A stretch of DNA of 37,003 nt from Actinophytocola sp. (GCA_009377475.1 WHTY01000046.1:1-37003); one strand, 5' to 3'; shown: positions 8,590 through 17,397, counted from the stretch's first letter. The notes: generated by a model not told the origin, from the sequence alone. Made by a program: numbers and translations.

Positions 8590-8696
8590 GATGCCCCCAG
8601 TTTCCCGATCGACAGGCAGTCATTACCCAATCACAGATTGGTGGTTTACGACAAACTAAGTCACGCTTACGTAGCAGTGAAAGGTGGTGGGTAGCG
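8590..8696. promoter_or_regulatory. Divergent control region between GGDEF gene and hexapeptide array
   Basis: This 107-bp gap must hold the leftward promoter for the GGDEF gene and most likely the rightward promoter for the hexapeptide units. It contains a perfect inverted repeat CCAATC-ACA-GATTGG at 8627-8641, placed 55 bp before the first hexapeptide ATG, a good operator candidate. I could not find a convincing -35/-10 pair for the array; TTTACG (8645-8650) and TACGTA (8668-8673) with 17-nt spacing is a weak guess. Confidence 0.45.
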
Positions 8697-8717
8697 ATGC
8701 GTAGCCGCGACAACTAG
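8697..8717 (+). CDS. Hexapeptide ORF 1 (MRSRDN)
   Basis: First of six tiny ORFs. Codons 2-6 are CGT AGC CGC GAC AAC, with stop TAG, the only amber stop in the array. The ribosome binding site is AAAGGTGGTGG at 8680-8690, 6 nt before the ATG. It lies closest to the presumed promoter. The peptide is too short for any secretion signal or domain; its function is unknown. Confidence 0.75.
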   Translation: MRSRDN

Positions 8718-8790
8718 TTCCTCGTTTCTCCACTGACGAGTGAAATGATCACCGACCGTCCGTGACGCCGAGGCCCGGGAGGAGGGTGTC

Positions 8791-8811
8791 ATGCGCAGCA
8801 GGGACAACTGA
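8791..8811 (+). CDS. Hexapeptide ORF 2 (MRSRDN, most diverged codons)
   Basis: Codons 2-6 are CGC AGC AGG GAC AAC, stop TGA. It differs from the other copies at three bases, all synonymous: CGC instead of CGT at codon 2, and AGG at codon 4, which needs two base changes from CGC or CGT and is normally rare in such genomes. The ribosome binding site GGGAGGAGGG (8778-8787 region) is very strong and ends about 4 nt before the ATG. This copy is the best single evidence that the peptide, not the DNA motif, is conserved. Confidence 0.8.
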   Translation: MRSRDN

Positions 8812-8858
8812 TCCGCATCGAAGACCAGCAGTCGCACCACAGGAAGGGAGTGGAACCG

Positions 8859-8879
8859 ATGCGTAGCCGTGACAACTGA
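8859..8879 (+). CDS. Hexapeptide ORF 3 (MRSRDN)
   Basis: Codons 2-6 are CGT AGC CGT GAC AAC, stop TGA. The ribosome binding site is AGGAAGGGAG at 8841-8850, 8 nt before the ATG. The preceding spacer is the shortest in the array (47 nt). Confidence 0.78.
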   Translation: MRSRDN

Positions 8880-8937
8880 CAGATCGTCACCGATGTCCTT
8901 ATTAGCCGTTGTTCGCCGTAGGAGAGGAAGATCATAA

Positions 8938-8958
8938 ATGCGTAGCCGTGACAACTGA
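8938..8958 (+). CDS. Hexapeptide ORF 4 (MRSRDN)
   Basis: Codons 2-6 are CGT AGC CGT GAC AAC, stop TGA; identical in coding sequence to ORF 3. The ribosome binding site GGAGAGGAAG (8921-8930) is 7 nt before the ATG, and the local context (ATCATAA before ATG) is unusually A/T-rich for this genome, which would keep the start unpaired. Confidence 0.78.
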   Translation: MRSRDN

Positions 8959-9006
8959 GAAGTCGTTGGTCCTGCAAAACGTCCGTCCAGAAAGGAATAG
9001 CCACCG

Positions 9007-9027
9007 ATGCGTAGCCGTGACAACTAA
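9007..9027 (+). CDS. Hexapeptide ORF 5 (MRSRDN)
   Basis: Codons 2-6 are CGT AGC CGT GAC AAC, stop TAA, the only ochre stop in the array. The ribosome binding site AGAAAGGA (8989-8996 region) is about 11 nt before the ATG. The stop overlaps another ATG (TAATG, 9025-9029) that opens a 26-codon frame running into ORF 6; that frame has no peptide similarity to the array and is probably chance. Confidence 0.77.
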   Translation: MRSRDN

Positions 9028-9099
9028 TGCGACAGCCCGGTAACGGACCGAGGGCAGCAGCCGCACCAGGCGGCGCTGAAACAGGGAGGAGTACGGACG

Positions 9100-9120
9100 A
9101 TGCGTAGCCGCGACAACTGA
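9100..9120 (+). CDS. Hexapeptide ORF 6 (MRSRDN)
   Basis: Codons 2-6 are CGT AGC CGC GAC AAC, stop TGA. The ribosome binding site AGGGAGGA (9083-9090) is 9 nt before the ATG. It is the last copy and is followed 8 nt after the stop by a perfect hairpin, so the array ends as a transcription unit here and does not obviously read into the dehalogenase gene. Confidence 0.78.
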   Translation: MRSRDN

Positions 9121-9128
9121 CGACGACG

Positions 9129-9149
9129 CGGCCCGCGCCACGCGGGCCG
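9129..9149 (+). terminator. Hairpin closing the hexapeptide array
   Basis: Perfect 9-bp stem CGGCCCGCG (9129-9137) with CGCGGGCCG (9141-9149) and a 3-nt loop, 8 nt after the last MRSRDN stop. No T-tract follows, which is common for actinobacterial terminators. It could also stabilise the 3' end of a short peptide mRNA. Confidence 0.65.
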
Positions 9150-9293
9150 GAACCGAAAATGTGATCACAGCGCCCCGATGTGCCATGGTGAGGATGTCGC
9201 GAACGGCGGCATCCGGTGAGCAGTATCGGGACGTGGGGACTGAGCGTTCGCCTGCCGCGTGCCCCCTCGCGGCGAGGCGAGCGAGGTGATCAG

Positions 9294-9968
9294 ATGCGCA
9301 CGCGCCCGAGCGTAGTGGCCTTCGACGTCGTGGAGACGTTGCTGGCGCTGGAGCCGTTGGCGTCCCGATTCACCGACATCGGCCTGTCCGAGACGGCGCT
9401 GCGCCGCTGGTTCGACCGGCTCATCCGCGACGGCATCGCGCTGACCCTCGCCGGGGACTACCTGCCGTTTCCCGAACTGGCAGTCGACGCGCTGCACGGC
9501 ATCAGCGAGCGCGACCTCGACGACGACTCGGTGCGCCACGTGCTCGACGGATTCGGTGAGCTGCCAGCGCATCCGGACGCCGAGCCCGCCATGCGGGAGC
9601 TGGCGGACGCTGGCGTCGAGATGGTCTGCCTGAGCAACGGCGCCGCGCAGACGACAGCGAACTTCCTCGCCCGCACCGGCCTCGATGTCTACATCTCGCA
9701 GGTCATGAGCGTGGCCGAGGTCAGCGCGTGGAAACCTGCACGCCGGGTGTACGAACACGCCCTGCAGCGGATCGGCGTGCCCGCAGAGCAGGTCGCGCTG
9801 GTCGCGGTCCACGCCTGGGACTGTCACGGCGCGAGCAAGGTAGGCATGACGACGGGCTGGGCGAGCAGGCTGGAGCGCATCCATCCGCGCGCGTTCGCCG
9901 AGCCGGACGTCACCGGCGACGATCTCGTTGATGTCGCACGGGGATTGTTGGCGTTGCCGCTGCGGTGA
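9294..9968 (+). CDS. Haloacid dehalogenase, type II (HAD superfamily)
   Basis: A 224-residue HAD hydrolase that most resembles L-2-haloacid dehalogenases. Motif I is FDVVETL with nucleophile Asp11, motif II is CLSNGA, the motif III lysine is in SAWKPARRVY, and the late motif HAWDCHGASKVGMTTGWASR matches the type II dehalogenase pattern (AWDxxGA...G...W.NR). It should release halide from 2-haloacids or act on a related phosphate ester. I chose the ATG at 9294 because GAGGTGAT lies just upstream; the longer ATG at 9216 has no support. Its TGA overlaps the GTG of the next gene (GTGA), so the two are translationally coupled. Confidence 0.88.
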   Translation: MRTRPSVVAFDVVETLLALEPLASRFTDIGLSETALRRWFDRLIRDGIALTLAGDYLPFPELAVDALHGISERDLDDDSVRHVLDGFGELPAHPDAEPAMRELADAGVEMVCLSNGAAQTTANFLARTGLDVYISQVMSVAEVSAWKPARRVYEHALQRIGVPAEQVALVAVHAWDCHGASKVGMTTGWASRLERIHPRAFAEPDVTGDDLVDVARGLLALPLR

Positions 9969-10636
9969 CAGCGGGTTTCGCCCTACTGCCCGATTTGGAT
10001 CATCCCGGCGCGACGGCGTCCAAACTGCTCGGTCCCCTCACGCGTGGGTTGTCGTGGCTGCTGCGTCGCGCGTCGTCCGGGTTGTACGCGCTCACCAAGG
10101 GGCCTCGGGACGAGAATCACAGCGGCACCCATCGCCACATGACGCACACCGTCGCGTTCGCGGCCGCGCTCGGCGGGCTGACCGCGCTCGGCACCGAAGC
10201 CGCCGGCCCGTACGCCGTCGGCGCGGTGGTGATCTTCGCGCTGCTGCTCGCGGAGAACGCGCTCGGCGACTGGTTGTTGCCGGTCGCCGGGACCGCTGCC
10301 GTGGTGTGGGCGGTGTCCAGCCCCGCCGCGTTCCACGACCTTGCCCAGTTGTCCGGGTTGCTCGGCATCGCGGTCGCCGTAGGGTGCTTCGTGCACTGTC
10401 TGGGTGACGCGCTGACCGAATCGGGTTGTCCGTTCCTGTGGCCGCTGCCGATCGCGGGCGAGACGTGGTACGAGATACGCCCACCTGCCGTGCTGCGGTT
10501 CCGCACCGGCAAGCGCGCGGAGAGCAAGGTGCTGTTCCCGGCGTTCTCGGTGCTCGCCGTCCTGTTGCTGCCCGGGGTGTTCGATCTCGTCAGCGAGCAC
10601 GTCGGCGGCTTCGTGGCGACTGCGATGCGTGATTGA
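9965..10636 (+). CDS. DUF457/YdjM-type membrane metal-dependent hydrolase, N-terminally short
   Basis: A 223-residue membrane protein with LLPDLDHPGATAS at its very start, ENHSGTHRHMTHT (near residues 50-62), several membrane segments, and CFVHCLGDALTESGCPFLWPLPIAGETWYEIRPP. These Asp- and His-rich motifs are those of the YdjM/DUF457 family of membrane-bound metal-dependent hydrolases. Family members normally carry about 35-40 more N-terminal residues, with a THxxSG motif and a first membrane helix, before LLPDLDHP. Here the frame is blocked by a stop at 9929 and the GTG start overlaps the dehalogenase stop. Either the protein is functional in shortened form or a deletion joined it to the HAD gene. 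Confidence 0.78.
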   Translation: MTAGFALLPDLDHPGATASKLLGPLTRGLSWLLRRASSGLYALTKGPRDENHSGTHRHMTHTVAFAAALGGLTALGTEAAGPYAVGAVVIFALLLAENALGDWLLPVAGTAAVVWAVSSPAAFHDLAQLSGLLGIAVAVGCFVHCLGDALTESGCPFLWPLPIAGETWYEIRPPAVLRFRTGKRAESKVLFPAFSVLAVLLLPGVFDLVSEHVGGFVATAMRD

Positions 10637-10800
10637 CAGGACCGCAATTACGTCAACTGCCGTACACCTTCTGCTTCGTATGGGTGAGAAAGGTGGCGCC
10701 GTCGCGCCGGGTTGCGCCCCCAGCGTTTACGTGGTGCGTACGTTTCCCTACCCTGAGGAGCGATCACTGTCAGGCGCGCGAGGCGAGACGAGGTAACCCG

Positions 10801-11634
10801 GTGTCCAGCGTTGTACCCGAGTCCCAGCGTGTCCCCGTCGGTGTCGATCCCAACCGGGCCAGCATCGCCCGGGTGTACGACGCGTTCCTCGGGGGCAAGG
10901 ACAACTACGAAATCGACCGGCAGGTCCGTGACAAGGTGCTGCAAGTGGCGCCGGACGCGGTCGACTTGGCGATCGAGAACCGCCACTTCCTGATCAGGGC
11001 ATGCCGGTTCCTCGCGCACGGCGCCGGAATCACACAGTTCCTCGACTGCGGCTCTGGCCTGCCGACTGCGGAGAACGTGCACCAGGTGGTGCAGCGCATC
11101 AACCCGGACGCCACCGTGGTCTACATCGACAACGACCCGGTCGTCTCCAAGCACGGCAAGGCGTTGCTCGAGGACAACGAGACCACGCACTTCATCGAGG
11201 CCGACATCTACAAGCCGGACGAGGTCCTCAACCACGAGGTCGTGCGCAAGCACATCGACTTCAGCCAGCCGATCGGATTCCTCCAGGTCGGCACGCTGCA
11301 CCACTTCGTCGGTGACGCCGACGGCCCCGCGAAGGTGATGCGCAACTACATCGACGCGTTCCCGTCCGGCTCCTATGCCGTCATCAGCCACTTCTTCGAC
11401 CCGGAGGACGAGCTCAGCGAGGTCGCGCGGCAGATGGAGGAGAAGTTCACCCACAGCATGATGGGCTCGGGTAGCTTCCGCACCCAGGCTGAACTCAGCC
11501 AGCTCACCGAGGGGCTTGAGCTGATGGAGCCAGGCTGGGAGCGCTGCGCGATGTGGTGGCCGGACGGCCCGCAGATCGGTCCGCTCACGGTGGGCCAGCA
11601 GTGCATCGCGGGCGCGGTCGGCCGCAAGCCGTAA
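10801..11634 (+). CDS. DUF574-type SAM-dependent methyltransferase
   Basis: A 277-residue protein of the actinobacterial S-adenosyl methyltransferase family PF04672 (DUF574). It begins with the family hallmark NRASIARVYDAFLGGKDNYEIDR, then the SAM site FLDCGSGLPTAENVH, VVYIDNDPVV, and the late GPQIGPLTVGQQCIAGAV. The GTG at 10801 is chosen because GACGAGG lies about 7 nt upstream and the family starts near there; the longer ATG at 10633 would include a non-coding-looking leader. Actinomycetes carry many paralogues and their substrates are mostly unknown. It is followed by a very strong terminator. Confidence 0.9.
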   Translation: MSSVVPESQRVPVGVDPNRASIARVYDAFLGGKDNYEIDRQVRDKVLQVAPDAVDLAIENRHFLIRACRFLAHGAGITQFLDCGSGLPTAENVHQVVQRINPDATVVYIDNDPVVSKHGKALLEDNETTHFIEADIYKPDEVLNHEVVRKHIDFSQPIGFLQVGTLHHFVGDADGPAKVMRNYIDAFPSGSYAVISHFFDPEDELSEVARQMEEKFTHSMMGSGSFRTQAELSQLTEGLELMEPGWERCAMWWPDGPQIGPLTVGQQCIAGAVGRKP

Positions 11635-11675
11635 CGCGCGCGCCGCCCCGGCGGACACCACCCACACCGACCACA

Positions 11676-11719
11676 CCGGCCCTCCGCCGCGTCCCGCTCG
11701 GGACGCGGCGGAGGGCCGG
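11676..11719. terminator. Bidirectional terminator, 20-bp perfect stem
   Basis: Perfect inverted repeat with arms 11676-11695 and 11700-11719 and a GCTC loop. It lies between the ends of two convergent genes (DUF574 methyltransferase on plus, tex on minus, whose stop is at 11725), so it can stop transcription from both sides. Confidence 0.88.
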
Positions 11720-11724
11720 GTCGT

Positions 11725-14088
<2,364 letters not shown>

Positions 14089-14147
14089 GCTTGCCTTTCG
14101 CCCGCTCCGAATTGTCCGGCGCCATATTGTCACCGAGGACCGACAGT

Positions 14148-14191
14148 GTTGTCAGGGCGGCACCGGCATTAGCTATTGACACACTGACAAC
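14148..14191. promoter_or_regulatory. Inverted repeat between tex and the enoyl-CoA hydratase gene
   Basis: Arms GTTGTCAG (14148-14155) and CTGACAAC (14184-14191) are perfectly complementary with 28 nt between them, and a further TTGTCA half-site lies at 14128-14133. The right arm sits inside the candidate -35/-10 spacer of the hydratase promoter. This could be an operator, perhaps for the TetR encoded downstream at 15102, but that is inference. Confidence 0.4.
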
Positions 14192-14210
14192 AACTTGTGA
14201 TGGTAGTGAC
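14176..14210 (+). promoter_or_regulatory. Candidate leaderless promoter of the enoyl-CoA hydratase gene
   Basis: TTGACA at 14176-14181, a 17-nt spacer and GATGGT at 14199-14204 would start transcription at or very near the ATG at 14211, which has no Shine-Dalgarno. The -35 is perfect; the -10 matches only A2 and T6 of TANNNT. Confidence 0.42.
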
Positions 14211-15059
14211 ATGAACTACCAGGAGGTCCGCTACGACGTTGCCGACCGGATCTGCACCATCACACTGCATCGGCCGGAGGCGCGCAACGGCTACACCCTG
14301 CGGATGTCGGACGAGTTGGCGGACGCCTTCGCGCAGGCGGACGCCGATTCCGACGTGCGGGTCATCGTGCTCACCGGGTCGGGCGACGACTTCTGCGTCG
14401 GCGCGGACCTCTCCGGTGGGTCGTTGAACGCCTCGGAGGAGGACGCAGGCGAGGACTGGCAGGAACCGGCCGGCCGCTGCTCGCGGGCGATTTTCGAGAG
14501 CTCGAAGCCGGTGATCGCCGCGATCAGGGGCGCCGCCGTCGGAGCTGGCTCGACGATCATCCTTCCGGCTGACTACCGCATCGCGGCGACGAACTCGCGG
14601 TTCGGCTTCGTGTTCTCGCGGCGCGGCATCTACACGGAAGGGGCATCGGTGTGGTTCCTGCCGAGGCTGGTCGGCATGGGCGCCGCGCTGGACTGGATGG
14701 TCAGCGGCAGGGTGTTCGGCGCGGACGAGGCGTTGACCGCGGGGATGCTGCACCAAGTGCACGAGCCGGACGAGGTGCTGGACAAGGCCTACGAGCTGGC
14801 GCGGGAGCTGGTGGCGAACACCGCGCCGGTGTCGGTCGCGGTGATCCGGCAGATGCTCTACCGCCTCTCGCCGTTGGAGTCGCCGACACACGCGCATAAG
14901 GTCGACTCGCGGCTCATCGCGGGCTGCGCGGGTGACCCGGATGCCCTCGAAGGGGTGATGTCGTTCCTGCAACGCAGGCCGCCGGAGTTCACGGGGAAGG
15001 TGCCTGTCGATGTGCCGGAGTGGTTGCCGTGGCGCGATGAGTCACCGCCAGGTAGCTGA
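14211..15059 (+). CDS. Enoyl-CoA hydratase/isomerase family protein
   Basis: A 282-residue crotonase-fold enzyme acting on an acyl-CoA. Motifs: ITLHRPEARNGYTLRM at the N-terminus, oxyanion-hole loop GDDFCVGADLSG, IAAIRGAAVGAGSTIILPADYRIA with the second oxyanion glycine region, and FSRRGIYTEGASVWFLPRLVG. A Glu in YTEGAS aligns with a typical catalytic position; the first catalytic Glu of true hydratases is less clear, so hydratase versus isomerase cannot be decided. The start ATG at 14211 fits the leaderless promoter. A TetR gene follows 42 bp downstream in the same direction and may control it. Confidence 0.9.
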   Translation: MNYQEVRYDVADRICTITLHRPEARNGYTLRMSDELADAFAQADADSDVRVIVLTGSGDDFCVGADLSGGSLNASEEDAGEDWQEPAGRCSRAIFESSKPVIAAIRGAAVGAGSTIILPADYRIAATNSRFGFVFSRRGIYTEGASVWFLPRLVGMGAALDWMVSGRVFGADEALTAGMLHQVHEPDEVLDKAYELARELVANTAPVSVAVIRQMLYRLSPLESPTHAHKVDSRLIAGCAGDPDALEGVMSFLQRRPPEFTGKVPVDVPEWLPWRDESPPGS

Positions 15060-15101
15060 GCGCGTGCGTTTCGTGGTGGCCCTGCGGCAAGATGTCGTCC
15101 C

Positions 15102-15722
15102 ATGAGTACGGAGACGGAGCCCCGCTGGCGGCGGCTCGAACCGGATCAGCGCCGCGAGCAGATCCTCGACTGCGCGATCAGGTTGTTCGGGGAGCGGCCT
15201 TACGCCGAGGTGTCCACGACTGACATCGCGCGCGAGGCCGGGGTCGCGAGGGGATTGATCAACCACTACTTCGGGTCGAAGCGCGGGCTCTATCTCGAGG
15301 TGGTCCGGCGGATGGTGACGGTGCCGGTCGCGGACCGCTCCGCCGTGCCGGACGGTCCGCTCGCCGAGCGGGTGGAGTTCAGCGTGGACTGGCTGCTCGA
15401 CGTCATCAGCGCGCGCGGGAAGACGTGGGTGGCGGTGCTCGGCACGGAAGGCGTCGGCAACGATCCGGAAGTGGAGCGGATTCTCGCCGAGGCGGACGAG
15501 ATGGCGGCGGAGAACCTGGTCCGGACGGTCGGGATGCGCGACGTCGAGCCTGCCGGAGCGGAGCTGCGGGCGATCGTGCGGGCGTTCGGCGGCATGGTGA
15601 AGGCGGCAGGGCGGGAGTGGATCACCCACGGCACGCTGACCCGCGAGCAGGTGCAGTTGGTGCTGACCGAGCAGCTGACGACGTTGCTCGGCGAGACGTT
15701 CCCGCACGTGCAGCGGTTGTAG
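15102..15722 (+). CDS. TetR family regulator
   Basis: A 206-residue TetR repressor. The N-terminal HTH reads QRREQILDCAIRLFGERPYAEVSTTDIAREAGVARGLINHYF followed by GSKRGLYLEVV. The C-terminal ligand domain is helical with no diagnostic motif. It lies 42 bp after the hydratase gene and just before a palindrome at 15751-15767, so both the crotonase gene and the downstream hydrolase gene are candidate targets. No Shine-Dalgarno is visible before the ATG. Confidence 0.88.
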   Translation: MSTETEPRWRRLEPDQRREQILDCAIRLFGERPYAEVSTTDIAREAGVARGLINHYFGSKRGLYLEVVRRMVTVPVADRSAVPDGPLAERVEFSVDWLLDVISARGKTWVAVLGTEGVGNDPEVERILAEADEMAAENLVRTVGMRDVEPAGAELRAIVRAFGGMVKAAGREWITHGTLTREQVQLVLTEQLTTLLGETFPHVQRL

Positions 15723-15750
15723 TTACCCGCCGGTTTAGTATCACTGATGT

Positions 15751-15767
15751 TACCACCAACCGTGGTA
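15751..15767. promoter_or_regulatory. Palindromic operator candidate before the hydrolase-OsmC gene
   Basis: TACCAC-CAACC-GTGGTA is a perfect 6-bp-arm inverted repeat within a larger imperfect dyad (GTTACCAC...GTGGTAGTAAC, 15749-15772). The short A/T-rich gap 15723-15824 differs sharply from its GC-rich neighbours and must hold the promoter of the hydrolase-OsmC gene. Confidence 0.5.
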
Positions 15768-15824
15768 GTAACACGGGTAATACCAAAGTCGACAGTTGTG
15801 CGTGCGGGTGCGACTGTGAGCGGC

Positions 15825-17039
15825 ATGGTTGAGACGCGGAAGTTGACCTTCCCCGGATCGCAGGGCGAGTTGGCCGGGCGGATCGAACTGCCCGCGGACA
15901 CGCCGCGCGCGTGGGCGTTGTTCGCGCACTGCTTCACCTGCGGTGCTGACATTGCGACGGCGTCGCGGATCTCACGGGCGCTGGCCGAGGCGGGCGTCGC
16001 GGTGTTGCGGTTCGACTTCACCGGCCTGGGGGACTCCGACGGGGAGTTCGCCAACGCGACGTTCTCGTCCAACATCGATGACCTCGTGCACGCCGCCGAT
16101 CATCTGCGCGAGCACTACACGGCTCCGACGATCCTGATCGGCCACTCGCTCGGCGGCGCGGCGGTGCTCGCGGCGGCGGAGCGCATCCCGGAGACGAAGG
16201 CCGTTGCGACGCTCGGCGCGCCTGCGGACCCGGCGCACGTGACCAAGCTGTTCGCGGCGCGCAAGGAGCACATCGAAGTGGAGGGCGAGGCCGAGGTCTG
16301 CTTGGCGGGGCGTTCGTTCCGGATCAAGCGGCAGTTCCTCGATGACATCGCCGCGCAGCCGCAGGCCGAACGCATCGCGAACCTGCGCGCGGCGTTGCTG
16401 GTCATGCACTCGCCGATCGATGAGCTGGTGTCGGTAGACAACGCGCGTCAGATCTTCGAGGCCGCGCGGCATCCGAAGTCCTTCGTGGCCATCGACGGCG
16501 CGAAGCATTTGCTCACCCGCCCCGGTGACGCTCGGTTCGTCGCGTCGGTGCTCGCCGCGTGGGCGGCGCGATACGCGTTCGATCCGGAGGTGCCCGAGGA
16601 GTCGGGCGACGAGGGCGCCGTCGAGGTGAGCGAGAGCCACGTCGGCAGCTACGGGCAGCGCATCAGGGCTGGTGGACATGCGCTCACCGCCGACGAGCCT
16701 GCGCCGATCGGGGCCGACAGCGGGCCGTCGCCGTACGATCTGTTGCTCGCCGCGCTCGGCGCATGCACATCGATGACGGTGCGGATGTACGCCGACCGCA
16801 AGCAGTGGCCGCTCGACGACGTCCACGTCGCGCTGCGGCACGCCAAGATCCACGCCAAGGACTGCGAGCACTGCGAGAGCAAGACCGGCATGATCGACCA
16901 CATCGAACGGCGCATCACGCTCGCCGGCACGTTGGACGACGAGCAGCGCGCGAAGCTGCTGGAGATCGCGGACAAGTGCCCGGTGCACCGGACGCTGCAC
17001 GCCGAGGTGGACGTGCAGACGTCGGAGGTGCGGGGATAG
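15825..17039 (+). CDS. Bifunctional alpha/beta hydrolase - OsmC family protein
   Basis: A 404-residue fusion. Residues 1 to about 255 are an alpha/beta hydrolase with nucleophile elbow GHSLGG, Asp in HSPIDELVSVDNA and His in DGAKHLL. Residues about 270-404 are an OsmC domain with SPYDLLLAALGACTSMTVRMYA, whose Cys is one of the two peroxidatic cysteines, and ADKCPVHRTL with the second. OsmC proteins reduce organic peroxides. The hydrolase half may release or process an acyl or peroxide substrate for it. This fusion is known from other bacteria. The start is the ATG at 15825; a GTG nine bases earlier is possible. Confidence 0.92.
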   Translation: MVETRKLTFPGSQGELAGRIELPADTPRAWALFAHCFTCGADIATASRISRALAEAGVAVLRFDFTGLGDSDGEFANATFSSNIDDLVHAADHLREHYTAPTILIGHSLGGAAVLAAAERIPETKAVATLGAPADPAHVTKLFAARKEHIEVEGEAEVCLAGRSFRIKRQFLDDIAAQPQAERIANLRAALLVMHSPIDELVSVDNARQIFEAARHPKSFVAIDGAKHLLTRPGDARFVASVLAAWAARYAFDPEVPEESGDEGAVEVSESHVGSYGQRIRAGGHALTADEPAPIGADSGPSPYDLLLAALGACTSMTVRMYADRKQWPLDDVHVALRHAKIHAKDCEHCESKTGMIDHIERRITLAGTLDDEQRAKLLEIADKCPVHRTLHAEVDVQTSEVRG

Positions 17040-17147
17040 GCGCGCTGCGCGCGGGCTTCTAGCGCCGGGGTGCCCAGGCTGCTCCCGCAGCGGTGTGTCT
17101 GTGTGCTCGCGATTCCGATACAGATGAATTGGATCTCGGCAAAAGGG

Positions 17148-17249
17148 TCCGGTCGGAACGACCGGAGTCAGGCCGAAGTGTCTGAACTGGGGTCGACAAA
17201 CGCGAACAGTCGCCCGCAATGGAGTCCGGCCTGAACGACCGGAGTCAGG
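17148..17249. repeat. Short direct repeat GAACGACCGGAGTCAGG
   Basis: The 17-mer occurs at 17156-17172 and 17233-17249, 77 bp apart. The first copy is part of the hairpin TCCGGTC-GGAAC-GACCGGA (17148-17166). The 15-mer GTCGGAACGACCGGA of the first copy recurs at 19564-19578, beyond the DsbA and alcohol dehydrogenase genes. It may be a small dispersed repeat of this genome. Confidence 0.6.
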
Positions 17250-17397
17250 TCAGTCGTGCGCTGCATCTCTAGGGCTCGCCAAATTCGTGCCCTCTGACCT
17301 GCGACGATACCGGCCTTTGCGAGCGCTACCGTGCTGTGACCTGTCGCGTCACCTGATTGGCCCAGTCTTGCGCCGTGAAAACGCGCTCTGACCTGCA

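Larger units (their letters stand above)
8680..9120 (+). repeat. Array of six MRSRDN hexapeptide ORFs with individual ribosome binding sites
   Basis: Six copies of a unit made of a purine-rich Shine-Dalgarno, a 5-12 nt gap and a six-codon ORF plus stop. ATG positions are 8697, 8791, 8859, 8938, 9007 and 9100, so start-to-start distances are 94, 68, 79, 69 and 93 nt. The spacers (47-73 nt) share no sequence apart from the ribosome binding sites. Across the copies the encoded peptide Met-Arg-Ser-Arg-Asp-Asn never changes, whereas codon 2 is CGT or CGC, codon 4 is CGT, CGC or AGG, and the stop is TGA, TAG or TAA. Conservation therefore follows the peptide rather than the DNA. A hairpin at 9129-9149 closes the array. 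Confidence 0.9.

Noticed and set aside
9027..9107. 26-codon ORF starting in the TAATG overlap after hexapeptide ORF 5
   Set aside because: It has no counterpart after the other copies, no recognisable sequence, and runs through the ribosome binding site and start of ORF 6.
8680..9120. CRISPR-like array of about 20-bp repeats
   Set aside because: Spacers vary from 47 to 73 nt, repeats differ at codon wobble positions, each is preceded by a ribosome binding site, and no cas genes are present.
8667..9186. Minus-strand frames (8667-9023, 8789-9004, 8932-9186) that look like a repeat protein with VVTATHR and LSRLRI units
   Set aside because: They are antisense readings of the MRSRDN units. The units fall in different frames because spacing is not a multiple of three, and these frames have no ribosome binding sites.
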